A stretch of 64,000 nucleotides of DNA from an uncultured Candidatus Saccharibacteria bacterium (GCA_948288625.1 CAOHYA010000001.1:558001-622000), one strand, 5' to 3'. Shown: positions 1 to 8,942, numbered from the stretch's first letter. Translations and numbers: made by a program. The notes: a model not told the origin generated them from the sequence alone.

Positions 1-617
1 AGGGTATTCCCTTTAGGTGTAACTTGATACACCCTATCTTTCGCGATTCGTCGGGCTTCAAGCCCGGGGATATACTCCTCAAGACCCACCGCCTCAAACG
101 CTTCGTCCATCGAGACTGATCTAAGAATTTGCTCTCCAATCAAATGATCTAACGGGTATTTGTCGACCGTAAAGAGGTGGTTGATATCATATCCACTTAT
201 GTAATGAGTGGGAGTTCTCAGTGAACCTGGGTTATCTTTGATTTCCTCAGGCATATAACTCCACATCACACCCTCGTTCACTAAAGCAGAGCCATACTCT
301 TCAGGCTGGAAATTAAACTCTGACGGACGCATTGCATCAAAGGAAAGAAGCGCGCTATTCGTTGCTTCTTTGTATATGAGTTGCCCGCTTTCACTATCGA
401 CATACGCTAGTTTCGGCGCGATAAGAGCACCTTCGATCAGACCTGCGGTGGATTGGCCTGACTTTACGTACTTAATGCCGTCTTCAAACCCTAACTTACT
501 GATGGAATTAAGATACACATATCCGCGCACACAGGCTCCGAAAGCTTTATTAGCGAGACTACGCTTTGCTTCCTCGAATTTTTTCTTTTCAGCCGATTCT
601 GGCGATTCCATACTCAT
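1..617 (-). CDS. Hypothetical protein, 3' end cut by window edge
   Basis: An open minus-strand frame runs from an ATG at 615-617 (second ATG at 609-611) to the window edge without a stop, about 205 residues. It starts with a charged segment rich in Glu and Lys (ESAEKKKFEEAKRS) and continues as a soluble, mixed-composition protein with no signal peptide or membrane segment. I recognise no family. A plus-strand ORF at 370-639 is its shadow. The start has no close Shine-Dalgarno; the nearest AGGGAG lies about 25 nt upstream. Confidence 0.6.
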   Translation of the reverse strand, partial: MSMESPESAEKKKFEEAKRSLANKAFGACVRGYVYLNSISKLGFEDGIKYVKSGQSTAGLIEGALIAPKLAYVDSESGQLIYKEATNSALLSFDAMRPSEFNFQPEEYGSALVNEGVMWSYMPEEIKDNPGSLRTPTHYISGYDINHLFTVDKYPLDHLIGEQILRSVSMDEAFEAVGLEEYIPGLEARRIAKDRVYQVTPKGNT

Positions 618-656
618 AACGAATATATTAAAAGGATAATTCTCCCTACGCAAGCA

Positions 657-914
657 TTACCATAGAATATTTAGGATGGCCACGACGGCAATCGCGCCCC
701 AAAACGCGTTCAGCACCACCGTCTGCTTTACCTTTTTATATGAAGCGATGATTATGAAGCCGATCGCACCGGTAAGGTTAAGTAACTGAAAGGTTATATC
801 GTTTCCGGATATGGCATTGAAGCTCACGAGAATATAGGCCAAAAGTATAGCGGCCGTTCCATACCAACCGGCAATTTCAGCAAGGAGTTGCGTGCGGGAA
901 AGTCTCGTTTTCAT
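657..914 (-). CDS. CBU_0592-like small membrane protein
   Basis: A protein of 85 residues made of a short basic N-terminus and three hydrophobic segments. The pattern GWYGTAAILLAY, then LLNLTGAIGF, then ALNAFWGAI-like residues near the end (LNAFWGAIAVVAIL) matches what I recall of the CBU_0592 family, whose function is unknown. I chose the ATG at 912-914 rather than the upstream one at 947, because a TGCTATTAT box sits 8 nt before 914, so the upstream ATG would lie outside the transcript. Family call from motif memory, fairly confident. Confidence 0.75.
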   Translation of the reverse strand: MKTRLSRTQLLAEIAGWYGTAAILLAYILVSFNAISGNDITFQLLNLTGAIGFIIIASYKKVKQTVVLNAFWGAIAVVAILNILW

Positions 915-995
915 ATGTATCCATAATAGCAAACAATGACCCATCAAACGTAAGGGACGCAGGCATTATTTTTACTTGTTCGTAAGCTGGGAAAG

Positions 996-1026
996 TGAAG
1001 AGGCGCCCATTACGGACGCCTCGCAC
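996..1026 (-). terminator. Hairpin after the membrane-anchored gene
   Basis: GAGGCG and CGCCTC arms around an ATTAC-containing loop lie just after the stop at 1036. The T-tract is weak, so termination efficiency is uncertain. Confidence 0.45.
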
Positions 1027-1035
1027 TTTACTACT

Positions 1036-1482
1036 TTACTTATCGGGTTGCCTGTACTCTCGGTAGCCCCATAGCCATGGCCAATGGACTTCGACGGTAC
1101 GGTCGGCGCGCTCGACGATATCGAGTCCGCTTCTCAACCACCCCATGTCTACTTTCGTAGCACAGTCGACACCACACAAAGTTCCCGTGTGGTGCTGGGG
1201 CATAAAGCCACCCGAGTCATCGACTTTGACGGTTTTGTCACCGTCATACGTCACCAACCAGGTGTGCGAACAGCTTTTCCCGCAACTCGAGGTCAACACA
1301 AGCGTGTCGCCTTCCGAGATGATAGCGGCGTTGTTGCCGATCGTCTCGACCCCGACGCTACTTCGGGGCCGTGAATCACTTAAGACAAGCGCGACTACGA
1401 TAGCTACGCCCGCGATAAGCAGGACGACGACGAATTTCAGTCCGCCGTCACTTCCGGAATATCTACCCAACATGTCCTCCAC
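1036..1482 (-). CDS. Membrane-anchored extracytoplasmic protein, unknown function
   Basis: 148 residues. A short N-terminal segment is followed by one strong transmembrane helix (about residues 15-34), then an external domain with several cysteines (CGKSC and CGVDC pairs) that could form disulfides, and Trp-rich C-terminal strands. No family is recognised. The listed start is a GTG at 1482; an ATG three codons later and a following TTG are alternatives because GGAGG lies only 2-5 nt from them. A hairpin at 996-1026 follows the stop. Plus-strand ORFs across this gene are shadows. Confidence 0.65.
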   Translation of the reverse strand: MEDMLGRYSGSDGGLKFVVVLLIAGVAIVVALVLSDSRPRSSVGVETIGNNAAIISEGDTLVLTSSCGKSCSHTWLVTYDGDKTVKVDDSGGFMPQHHTGTLCGVDCATKVDMGWLRSGLDIVERADRTVEVHWPWLWGYREYRQPDK

Positions 1483-1640
1483 TCGATACGAACCATCTAT
1501 AGGCCTATAGGCTGGCTATAGAACTATGGATAGCTCGGAGTAGAGTAAATAATAAAGTGCACCAAAATGGTAGTAATACTATATCATTTTTAACATAATT
1601 TGCAATACTATAAAATCAATATCCTTATGCTTGATATAGA

Positions 1641-1672
1641 ATGCGCCCCTCGTTTAGTCACGAAGGGCGCAT
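1641..1672 (-). terminator. Hairpin terminator of the 41-residue ORF transcript
   Basis: ATGCGCCC...GGGCGCAT form a strong inverted repeat 15 nt beyond the stop of the small ORF at 1687-1812. With the consensus promoter at 1836-1864 it defines a short transcription unit of about 190 nt. Confidence 0.6.
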
Positions 1673-1686
1673 CCAACTATTAAGAA

Positions 1687-1812
1687 TTATTTGAACGGAG
1701 ATGGCCGCATGAAAAGCTTCTCCAGCTTGGGACTCTCCGGAGACGGATTCTCGAGGATATCCTCGATTTTCCTGAATGCTTCATCATTAACGATGTACAA
1801 TATGAGTCTCAT
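1687..1812 (-). CDS. Small ORF (41 aa) with its own promoter and terminator
   Basis: The minus-strand frame runs from ATG at 1810-1812 to TAA at 1687-1689. The product is MRLILYIVNDEAFRKIEDI... and ends RPSPFK. It is amphipathic with a Ser/Pro-rich tail. A perfect sigma-70 type promoter (TTGACA, 17 nt, TATAAT at 1836-1864) sits just upstream and a hairpin follows the stop. The Shine-Dalgarno is weak (AGAGAA directly before ATG). It could be a small protein or a small RNA; the protein reading is moderately likely. Confidence 0.5.
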   Translation of the reverse strand: MRLILYIVNDEAFRKIEDILENPSPESPKLEKLFMRPSPFK

Positions 1813-1835
1813 TTCTCTAGCGTTGGATTGATTAT

Positions 1836-1864
1836 ATTATACTCTTTATTCATACTTTTGTCAA
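1836..1864 (-). promoter_or_regulatory. Consensus sigma-70 promoter
   Basis: Minus strand: -35 TTGACA at 1859-1864, 17-nt spacer, -10 TATAAT at 1836-1841. It drives the small ORF at 1687-1812. The rest of 1483-1977 is AT-rich and I see no other gene there; 1865-1977 holds the plus-strand promoter region of the gene at 1978. Confidence 0.75.
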
Positions 1865-1977
1865 TACGTTCATACAATCACGTACAATGCGTTGTTATAC
1901 ATACAACCTCGACTTGATTTTTTAGCAAAAATAATGTACAATACGTTAGTTAATATAGACTAAGGAGATACAAATTC

Positions 1978-2478
1978 ATGATTATTACCCGCATCGCTCA
2001 ATTTGCATCGCGCAATAGCCTTTCCGTAGCCGCTTTTATCGTCGGTTCATTTATTGCCAGCGCAGGAATCGTCGCTATCGCGCAACACTCACCTGCCAAC
2101 GCAGCAAGCAATGAAACAAACATCGGTACGCAGGTTATCACGGTTGGCAAGACAAAGACCACTACCGTATTTAACGTATGTAAGATCTCAAAGGGTTCTG
2201 GATACTACACGATTCGCGTACGTGCGAAGCACAGTAGCGCCGTACTGCTGGCAAACGCTGGCTACCGTTTGAACATTGGCTCAAGCCACGGTTCAACTAC
2301 CTCAGCCAACAAATACGTAAGCAATCGATTCGCTACTACCACTATTTCTAATAAAGGTAAAATCAAATCAAGTGCAACAGTTAGCACTTTCTTAGGTAAA
2401 GGCTCAAGTGCCGGCTACACCAACACTAAAGGTACGACACTCCGTTCATTTACCGCCGGTAGCGTAAAAACCTGTTAA
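1978..2478 (+). CDS. Secreted Ser/Thr-rich small protein
   Basis: 166 residues. An N-terminal basic stretch (MIITRIAQFASRNS) is followed by a hydrophobic core of about 20 residues and an SPANAAS-type signal-peptidase site near residue 42. The mature part is rich in Ser, Thr, Gly and Lys with two Cys (FNVCKIS and the C-terminal KTC) that could form a disulfide. AAGGAGAT 9 nt before ATG is a good Shine-Dalgarno, so this gene has a normal leader. It is probably exported or surface-associated; no family is recognised. Confidence 0.75.
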   Translation: MIITRIAQFASRNSLSVAAFIVGSFIASAGIVAIAQHSPANAASNETNIGTQVITVGKTKTTTVFNVCKISKGSGYYTIRVRAKHSSAVLLANAGYRLNIGSSHGSTTSANKYVSNRFATTTISNKGKIKSSATVSTFLGKGSSAGYTNTKGTTLRSFTAGSVKTC

Positions 2479-2496
2479 TGACTTTTGAGTTATGAC

Positions 2497-2525
2497 GAAA
2501 AGCCTCCAATACGGAGGCTTTTTAT
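2497..2525. terminator. Bidirectional terminator
   Basis: AGCCTCC / GGAGGCT arms with A-tract and T-tract lie between the converging genes ending at 2478 (+) and 2522 (-). Confidence 0.8.
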
Positions 2526-3868
2526 TTGGCATGGTTTCGGATACCAACAAATGATACCGCCCCTCCGAGGAACAGCAATGCCGCACAAATTATCAGACCG
2601 GCTTGAAACCCTTGGAGGCTAAGAGAGGTTCCGGCAAATATACCAATGACCGCTACCGCTATGAGCCCGGCGATACGTGATACGGCGTTATTGACCGCAG
2701 AACCGATACCGGCTTGGGACGGTTTGATCGAACCTAATATCGCCGACGTGAGCGGAGCGACGGTAACGGCGAGACCCAGGCCGAATAATATGATGCCCGG
2801 AAACAAATGGAGCCAATAGTTCAATGGTACTTGGACGCTCAGCATAAGAAGCATGCCCACGCTCGATATGATCGGGCCGGCGGTCATGAATAGCCGTGGG
2901 CCATACCTTCCAGCTAAAGCACCGAATCGCGATGACAAAAGTAACATTATGATCGTAACCGGAAGTGAGACTAACCCCGCTAAGGTTGCTGAGTACCCTG
3001 CGACTTGCTGAAGGAAAATAACAAGTATAAAGCCCTGTAACGATAACGCAGCGTAGATAAGAAATGTGGCTACATTTCCGGCGCTAAAGTTACGCACCGA
3101 GAAAAGTGATAACGGAAGCATAGGATTCTCCGTCCTTTTTTCATGAATGATAAAGCTTACCAAGCATACAATCCCAATTACGAAAGTGCCCCATATAATT
3201 GGGCTATTCCACCCGTAGTTACCTTGCTCAATAAGGGCAAAGACGGTTCCACCAAGCCCGACGACCCCTAATACAATACCGAGGATATCAATTTTCTTGG
3301 AAATATTCAGGTCTTCGATAAACTGTAGTTTCTTCAAGAATACTAACGCGACAACAATAGGTATGATGTTTATGATGAATATCAGACGCCATGAAGACAG
3401 GTCTACCAATAAGCCACCGACGAGCGGGCCGATGATGAATGCTGCTCCCGTCCAGGCGGTCCAACGCCCGATTGCCTTCGATTGCTCGGAGCCGGAAAAG
3501 GCGCTGATGATAAGCGCCAAAGAACTTGGCACGAGCAATGCTCCCGCGACACCTTGAAATGCACGGGCGACAATAAGTACCTCGGCAGTTGGCGCCAACG
3601 CGCATAACAACGAAGTGAGCAAAAAGCCGACTAAACCAACGACAATAATTTTTTTGCGGCCAAAAATATCGGATAACGACCCGGCGGTAAGAATAAGTGC
3701 GCCTAAGGTAATCAAGTAGGCATCGTTGACCCATTGCTGGGTAAGCAACCCCCCTCCAAGCTGTTCGCTTATTTGCGGCAAAGCGACACCGACTACCGAA
3801 CCATCGAGGAAGGCGACGAACGAAGCAAGGATTGCGACGAGCAGGACGATCGTTTGGTTTCTTGTCAT
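2522..3868 (-). CDS. MFS drug:H+ antiporter, DHA2 (14-TM) family
   Basis: 448 residues with about 14 hydrophobic segments. Motif A is visible (GSLSDIFGRKK, about residues 68-78) and an antiporter motif C-like stretch follows (GAAFIIGPLVGGLL). These place it in the drug-proton antiporter DHA2 branch of the major facilitator superfamily, exporting small toxic compounds at the cytoplasmic membrane; substrate unknown. I start it at the ATG 3866-3868, not the ORF's first Met at 4000, because TGCTATGAT lies 6 nt upstream of it and MTRNQTIVLLV begins a typical first helix. Confidence 0.88.
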   Translation of the reverse strand: MTRNQTIVLLVAILASFVAFLDGSVVGVALPQISEQLGGGLLTQQWVNDAYLITLGALILTAGSLSDIFGRKKIIVVGLVGFLLTSLLCALAPTAEVLIVARAFQGVAGALLVPSSLALIISAFSGSEQSKAIGRWTAWTGAAFIIGPLVGGLLVDLSSWRLIFIINIIPIVVALVFLKKLQFIEDLNISKKIDILGIVLGVVGLGGTVFALIEQGNYGWNSPIIWGTFVIGIVCLVSFIIHEKRTENPMLPLSLFSVRNFSAGNVATFLIYAALSLQGFILVIFLQQVAGYSATLAGLVSLPVTIIMLLLSSRFGALAGRYGPRLFMTAGPIISSVGMLLMLSVQVPLNYWLHLFPGIILFGLGLAVTVAPLTSAILGSIKPSQAGIGSAVNNAVSRIAGLIAVAVIGIFAGTSLSLQGFQAGLIICAALLFLGGAVSFVGIRNHAK

Positions 3869-4030
3869 TGCCTTATCATAGCAAAATGGCCTTAAATAGT
3901 AGTAAATTTTCGCAGCATTTCCAAACCAGTCATGTTTACTAATGAAAACTCTTTTGTTATTGTTAGATGTAATCAATGTGGGGTAATGAATATGTATCAA
4001 GAAAACTTAAATGGTGATGAGTAACCCATA

Positions 4031-5203
4031 ATGACCCTTTTGACCCGCCGAGGCACCCTTGCCCAACACCGACCCGCTCCTCAAACCGACCCCGATGCAA
4101 TCTTCAAGCCGGTTTCCTACGCCTCGCTTTCAGCCGCACGAGCAGCCTTAGGTGCGCCATCTGATGCCAACTATGTGATGTGGAACCATGACGGCCAGCA
4201 CCTCGAACAGGTATTCCTTTCCCTGGGAGCAAACGACATCCTGGTACTGCCGGAACGGGCTCAACCGTACCCGATCGATTCTTCGAAGGGCTTCATGGCA
4301 ATGGGAGTGAAAGAAATTACCGGCCCGAATAACTCACGTACACCGGTTGTCGATAGCAACAGGTTATGGTTCGCGATGAGCAAGGCTCGCCGCGGCATTA
4401 TCGGGCTCGGGCCGGGCGCGGTCATCGAGCCTACGAATTCGGGCTGGACGGCCCCTGAACAACCGAGGCCTTTGTATTGGTATAACCAGTCGGGCGTTCA
4501 ACAAACCGAGCTCGTCGGTTCACAAAACAAACTTATCGACGTCGATCATAATAATCCGTTTTTCGCCAACTTTACCATGAAAGGCCGAGATTTTGGCGGC
4601 GTAGCTTACAATGGCTTGAGTTTGCCGACCAATAGCACCAACATCATTAGGCGCGTTCATTTCGACCGAAGCTGGCGAGGTTTTTCTGATATCCCGAACG
4701 GCGAGACGGGTGGGCTCAGCTTCCTACGAAGCGACTATACGATCGAAAACTGCCTCTTCACCCCTCATGCCACACGTGGCCCAAGCCCAATCATGTGGAA
4801 CCGTACTACCGGCGGTGTCATGCGTAACGTCAAGGTCGAACAGCACGACATTGGTATGATTACTTTCTGGAAGTGCCTGGGAGTGAACATATTCGAGAAC
4901 GTATATACTAACGGACGTAAAATCGGTATCAACCTCGAAGAGGAAGAAGCTGGCTTCGACCTGAGATGGACCGGCGGTGCCATTCGTTTGCTCGATAACC
5001 AAGGTGGATTCCACCTTAACATCAACCCTTCTGGCGGGTCACAAAAGATTGCGCTTCGAGACGTCGACGTCACGCTCAACGGCTACACGCCGGGTCAGCT
5101 GTCCGCTGTCATTTACAGCACGAACGGCGTACAAAAACGGTCGGACGTCACCTGGGACGGTGGAACGATTTCCTACCTCCCTGGTTCCGCTTGGATCGCC
5201 TAG
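4031..5203 (+). CDS. Right-handed beta-helix (pectate-lyase-like) protein
   Basis: 390 residues. The body has repeated short strands with Asn/Gly turns (NIIRRVHFDRSW, YTIENCLFTP, GGVMRNVKVEQHDI, VNIFENVYTNG), typical of parallel beta-helix folds in pectate lyases and phage tail spikes. The N-terminal 90 residues (ASLSAARAALGAPSDANYVMW) look like a head domain of a phage tail-type protein. There is no signal peptide or membrane anchor. It stands alone between converging genes. Likely role: glycan binding or degradation at the surface; catalytic residues cannot be assigned. A phage-derived fibre used as an adhesin is an equal possibility. Confidence 0.65.
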   Translation: MTLLTRRGTLAQHRPAPQTDPDAIFKPVSYASLSAARAALGAPSDANYVMWNHDGQHLEQVFLSLGANDILVLPERAQPYPIDSSKGFMAMGVKEITGPNNSRTPVVDSNRLWFAMSKARRGIIGLGPGAVIEPTNSGWTAPEQPRPLYWYNQSGVQQTELVGSQNKLIDVDHNNPFFANFTMKGRDFGGVAYNGLSLPTNSTNIIRRVHFDRSWRGFSDIPNGETGGLSFLRSDYTIENCLFTPHATRGPSPIMWNRTTGGVMRNVKVEQHDIGMITFWKCLGVNIFENVYTNGRKIGINLEEEEAGFDLRWTGGAIRLLDNQGGFHLNINPSGGSQKIALRDVDVTLNGYTPGQLSAVIYSTNGVQKRSDVTWDGGTISYLPGSAWIA

Positions 5204-5204
5204 C

Positions 5205-5738
5205 CTAGGTGCGCGTTGTATCAACCCTCTCCCATTCGGAATAAACGCGACTTAACACATACTGGCCGATTTCCCGTACGTTCTCAAAAACTTCCGTTTC
5301 GTCCAGCTTCATAAGCTGCTCACTACTCAGCCATCGTATATCATTCGACTCACCTTCTTCCGGCGCGAGAGTAGGCTCGCCGTGAGCGATGAACGCAAAA
5401 GATATGTCGGTATGCTTATGAGTACCCTCCGGATCAAAATCGTGGGTGTTCATGAGCAACGGCGTAGGATGAAGATGAGCATTTGAGATTGATTCTAAGC
5501 GCCCTTTCGGCTGTAACAGTTCGAGTTCTTCGAAAGTAAAACCGGTTTCTTCGCGTAGTTCATGCTCAATTGCTTGCCATGGGTTTTCATTGAGTTCGAC
5601 ATGCCCGCCGGGCTGAAGAAGTACTCCTAGCTTTTTATGCATATGAAGCAATAGTCGCGGTTCGGGAAAATCGTCACGTACCACGAACGCGCTGGCCGTG
5701 AGGTCGTGTTCACCGGGATTCGTATGTATGTGTGCCAT
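5205..5738 (-). CDS. NUDIX hydrolase
   Basis: 177 residues. The NUDIX box GX5EX7REUXEEXGU is complete (GHVELNE...ELREETGF, about residues 45-66), so metal-dependent pyrophosphohydrolysis of a nucleoside diphosphate derivative is expected. The substrate cannot be read from sequence. The N-terminal HIHTNPGEHD and FAFIAHGE segments resemble the general mutT-like branch. TGCTATACT lies 6 nt before ATG 5738, suggesting a leaderless mRNA. The stop is 1 nt from the stop of the convergent beta-helix gene. Confidence 0.85.
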   Translation of the reverse strand: MAHIHTNPGEHDLTASAFVVRDDFPEPRLLLHMHKKLGVLLQPGGHVELNENPWQAIEHELREETGFTFEELELLQPKGRLESISNAHLHPTPLLMNTHDFDPEGTHKHTDISFAFIAHGEPTLAPEEGESNDIRWLSSEQLMKLDETEVFENVREIGQYVLSRVYSEWERVDTTRT

Positions 5739-5759
5739 GAGGCCAGTATAGCACCTCGC

Positions 5760-6308
5760 CTAATTCTCTTTCATCAAATCATCTAGTTTACAGACGGTGT
5801 TCCACGTTCTGATAGTCATCGATTTGTAGAATGGAGATGCCATTATTTTGCTTAGGCGACTTTTCGTTAGTTCCGCGCTCAAACGTTGCGAATAAATCAC
5901 ACTATCACCCTTCCATACCTGGTCGACATCTTCTCTCGGAGTGAACACCTTGAAGGCATCGTCCGTATCGATGCCTATCAAGAAAATGACGTCACTGTGG
6001 TATTTGGATGGTTCGTCACCAAAGCCGTGAGGCTTATTCTTAACGACAAGCGACAACTCGCCGTCACTTATCACGTGTACTTTGATAAGCTCGCTATCAA
6101 GCTTGAACCATCGAGGAAGACGATTTTCGATCTCTTTTTTGACGTCAGAGGCGTTTTTCAAAGAAGCAAGAACCACGTTGCCGCTATTTATATAAGTAGA
6201 AACGTTCGTATAACCGGTTTCCTCGAGGCGTTGCCTTAGCTCTTGCATCGAGACTTTATTTTTACCGCCTACGTTTATACCACGGATGAGCACAAGGTAG
6301 CTATTCAT
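5760..6308 (-). CDS. DUF1697 family protein
   Basis: 182 residues. LIRGINVGGKNKVSM at the N-terminus and YINSGNVVL (about 38-46) are hallmarks of DUF1697, a widespread cytoplasmic family of unknown function. The start overlaps the stop of the Ham1-like gene by 8 nt, so it is translated within the 7211-5760 unit of DUF2200, Ham1-like and DUF1697 genes. Confidence 0.85.
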   Translation of the reverse strand: MNSYLVLIRGINVGGKNKVSMQELRQRLEETGYTNVSTYINSGNVVLASLKNASDVKKEIENRLPRWFKLDSELIKVHVISDGELSLVVKNKPHGFGDEPSKYHSDVIFLIGIDTDDAFKVFTPREDVDQVWKGDSVIYSQRLSAELTKSRLSKIMASPFYKSMTIRTWNTVCKLDDLMKEN

Positions 6309-6849
6309 TCAGGAAAGCCCGCACTTTCGCGAACGGTTTCATAAGCTCTGCGTATGTTCGTTCGTTTTCTTCCTGGCTCATAGCCGCCCGAGTCACTCCA
6401 TAGCCTTCATTGACGAAAAACCGGTCGAAACCAAAGCCGTTGTCTCCACTCGGCGTCTTAGAAATCGTGCCGGCCAGCTCGCTATCAAAGAAGACTATCT
6501 TTTCACCATCGTAATACCCGTACGTGCAGCGTATGACGGCACTTCGATCGTCGAATCCATCGAGCATTCGGCAACAAGCTTCATCACCCGCGTAGTCGAC
6601 GAACCACTTGATGTATGGTCCTGGCAGTTCACCGAGCGCGTTGAAAACTAAGCTCACATCTTCCACGAGAACAGGCTGTTTGCATACTTCGTACGCTTGC
6701 TTTAGCTTATGCTCCACGATGGTATGCAAATCGGTCGACTGAAGCTCATCGAGGTCTACTTTTCGATGCTTCAATTCGACGCCAAGTTGGCGCGAGAGAT
6801 AATCGGCTTTGCTTTGATTGCCGGTAATGAAGATAGGGAGTTTGTTCAT
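6301..6849 (-). CDS. Ham1/RdgB-type non-canonical purine NTP pyrophosphatase
   Basis: 182 residues. Family motifs are seen in order: TGNQSKA near residue 9 (TGNxxK nucleotide contact), LVEDVSLVF (variant of EDSGL), and GFGFDRFF near 140 (variant of GFGYDP). The family hydrolyses dITP, ITP and XTP to monophosphates and so keeps deaminated purines out of nucleic acids. VTRAAMSQEE replaces the usual TFAEM...K region, so this is a divergent member. It overlaps both neighbours by a few bases in an operon. Confidence 0.8.
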   Translation of the reverse strand: MNKLPIFITGNQSKADYLSRQLGVELKHRKVDLDELQSTDLHTIVEHKLKQAYEVCKQPVLVEDVSLVFNALGELPGPYIKWFVDYAGDEACCRMLDGFDDRSAVIRCTYGYYDGEKIVFFDSELAGTISKTPSGDNGFGFDRFFVNEGYGVTRAAMSQEENERTYAELMKPFAKVRAFLNE

Positions 6850-7211
6850 GACACCTTTACTCGCTGGACTTTGCTCATCGGCTTCCCTTTGGCCAGCTCA
6901 TCGACAAGCTTATCGAGATAACGGATTTCCCGCATGGTCGGTTGCTTGATTTCTTCCACCCTGACGCCACAGATAACACCCGTGATTAACGAACGGTCGG
7001 GATTCATGCGTGGCGCATTGTCAAAAAAGGATTTGAAATCTGTTCCTTTATCGATTTCATTTTGAAGTTCTTTCTGGCTATACCCGGTGAGCCATCGAAT
7101 GACTTCGTCAAGTTCCGCCTTCGTGCGATTTTTCTTTTCAAGCTTTGTTACGTAAAGAGGATAGACGCTGGCGACGCTTAGAGAAAAGATTCTGTGATTA
7201 GATTCGTCCAT
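6846..7211 (-). CDS. DUF2200 family protein
   Basis: 121 residues. RIFSLSVASVYPLYVTKLEKKNRT followed by ELDEVIRWLTGY and the C-terminal MREIRYLDKLVDELAKGK pattern are characteristic of DUF2200, a small cytoplasmic family of unknown function. First gene of the three-gene operon down to 5760; its stop overlaps the next start by 4 nt. TGCTATACT lies 6 nt before ATG 7211, so the mRNA probably starts at or next to the start codon. Confidence 0.85.
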   Translation of the reverse strand: MDESNHRIFSLSVASVYPLYVTKLEKKNRTKAELDEVIRWLTGYSQKELQNEIDKGTDFKSFFDNAPRMNPDRSLITGVICGVRVEEIKQPTMREIRYLDKLVDELAKGKPMSKVQRVKVS

Positions 7212-7281
7212 AGTTGAAGTATAGCAAAAAGTTTTTTCTGTTGTTAGATCCTGCTAACTCCTACTGTTATAATGAGCCTTG

Positions 7282-8421
7282 ATGCGAAAAAACATCTCCA
7301 AAATCATAAACAGCTTCCGTAAACTTCCGAAAAAATACGTCATAGAAGTAACAATTGCCACATGTGTTCTCGCCGCAGTTGCTTTGATATCTTCTTCGGT
7401 CGCACCAAGTACCATTCAAGAAAAGTACGCTGTTTCGAAGCAAAATTCGTCCGAGAGGTTAATCCTACATAGGGCGAAGGTACTATCAGTATCTGAAAAA
7501 TCGTTGGCAATTGAAATTCTCGATGGGCCGAGCAAAGGAACGTATTCGGATATTGCCTTTGAAAGCATGGGCAAGAACGACACTCCGTCGCCTGGCTCGA
7601 CCATCCTTGTGTCTCGAGCTATCGAAGATGGTTCAGCTGCATACTTCGACCGCTATCGCCTCCCCCTACTCTTTATCGTCGTGAGTGTTTTCATTCTATT
7701 GGTTTTAATGATCGGAAGGCGCAAAGGCTTACGAAGCCTCGCTGGCTTAGGAGCGAGCGTCATTGTCATTGGCTGGATTATCGTCCCGCTCGTTATCGCC
7801 GGTCACAACTCCCTTCTCGTTTCCGTATTCGGCGCTTACCTCATAGCTGTCGTTTCAATACTCATAGCACACGGATTCCAACGACGAACGTTCATATCCC
7901 TTATCTGCATACTAGCTGTTCTCATACTCGTTACCATAGGTTCGTATTTAGCCGTATATCTCCTTGGGCTAAGTGGTGTAAACGACGAGACGGGCTATTA
8001 CTTACAACTTGATCTTCCGAATCTTGATCTAGGCGGAATCCTGATAGGAGGTATCGTCATCGCGGCCCTCGGTGCGCTTGACGACATCGTTACCACCCAA
8101 GTCGCAACCGTCGATGAGCTAAAGAAGGCGAATCGAAACTTGACGGCGAAAGAATTATATGAAAAAGCATTCTCCGTTGGCGGTGAGCATATAGCCGCGT
8201 TGGTAAATACCCTTGCCCTCGTATATGTAGGGGCGGCCCTTCCTCTCATCGTTGCTTATTCCGTCAATACGCCCGACATGCTGGCGCTATTCAACAGCGG
8301 ATTTATCGTAACCGAGGTAATCCGTACGGTGATAGTAAGCATCGGGTTGGTACTGGCGGTTCCAATAAGCACCTTGTTGGCCTCTACCCTATTGGGTAGA
8401 CACTACGATGCGAAAAGCTAG
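7282..8421 (+). CDS. YibE/F family membrane protein
   Basis: 379 residues from ATG 7282. One N-terminal helix (ATCVLAAVALISSS), an external domain of about 90 residues, then six to seven helices. GALDDIVTTQVATVDELKKAN and GGEHIAALVNTLALVYVGAALPL match the conserved cytoplasmic-loop and helix pattern of YibE/F proteins, whose transport role is unproven. TGTTATAAT at 7265-7273 puts the predicted transcript start at the ATG itself. The last bases overlap the convergent gene at 8418 by 4 nt. Confidence 0.8.
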   Translation: MRKNISKIINSFRKLPKKYVIEVTIATCVLAAVALISSSVAPSTIQEKYAVSKQNSSERLILHRAKVLSVSEKSLAIEILDGPSKGTYSDIAFESMGKNDTPSPGSTILVSRAIEDGSAAYFDRYRLPLLFIVVSVFILLVLMIGRRKGLRSLAGLGASVIVIGWIIVPLVIAGHNSLLVSVFGAYLIAVVSILIAHGFQRRTFISLICILAVLILVTIGSYLAVYLLGLSGVNDETGYYLQLDLPNLDLGGILIGGIVIAALGALDDIVTTQVATVDELKKANRNLTAKELYEKAFSVGGEHIAALVNTLALVYVGAALPLIVAYSVNTPDMLALFNSGFIVTEVIRTVIVSIGLVLAVPISTLLASTLLGRHYDAKS

Positions 8422-8942
8422 CCGAAATTCTCCCATTTTGCAATTCTCTCACCGACTTTGTTAAATTCATATTCATCCCATGCTTTTAAGAAATGAGGGT
8501 CCTGCGACAAGCCGTTGAGTGTTTCGCTTCGCAATAATATTTCTAAATCCATACCGGCAAGGTACACATCACCGTCCGATAGCCGAGCATTTCCTCTTTT
8601 TTGAAGTTCTTGGTTAAGAAATGCGTATCGTTTGGTACATATATAACCCGGCTTGGCACAATGCACCCTAAGGTCATGTATCGTACGTATCGGCTGGCTT
8701 TCGTCCTTGTATGCTTCATATTTGTACGTCAGCCATACGATGGGATTGGCAAACGTCATACCGTCTGATAAGACCTGGAGCTCGTTTTCGAGCCGATCAA
8801 GGTTACTCGTCAATTCGGCCGAATCACCGCCGATCAATTTTTGCTTCGCGAGTTGAAAGGATATCGTCTCCTTCTCGCTAAGAAGCTTCTTATACTCATC
8901 GTACGAAACCAGTAATGCATCGACTAATTCCCTGTTATTCAT
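8418..8942 (-). CDS. Hypothetical protein, third gene of the metal locus
   Basis: 174 residues from ATG 8940-8942, which overlaps the stop of the G3E GTPase gene by 8 nt, so it is translationally coupled to it. The N-terminal 60 residues look like a helical coiled coil (YDEYKKLLSEKETISFQLAK, then NLDRLENELQVL). The rest has His and Cys (VHCAKPGYICTKR). No family is recognised. Position after the nicotianamine-synthase-like and GTPase genes suggests a metal-related job, but that is inference only. Confidence 0.7.
   Translation of the reverse strand: MNNRELVDALLVSYDEYKKLLSEKETISFQLAKQKLIGGDSAELTSNLDRLENELQVLSDGMTFANPIVWLTYKYEAYKDESQPIRTIHDLRVHCAKPGYICTKRYAFLNQELQKRGNARLSDGDVYLAGMDLEILLRSETLNGLSQDPHFLKAWDEYEFNKVGERIAKWENFG

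Noticed and set aside
1084..1510. Two plus-strand ORFs over the gene at 1036-1482
   Set aside because: Shadow frames of a gene with a clear membrane helix and cysteine-paired domain.
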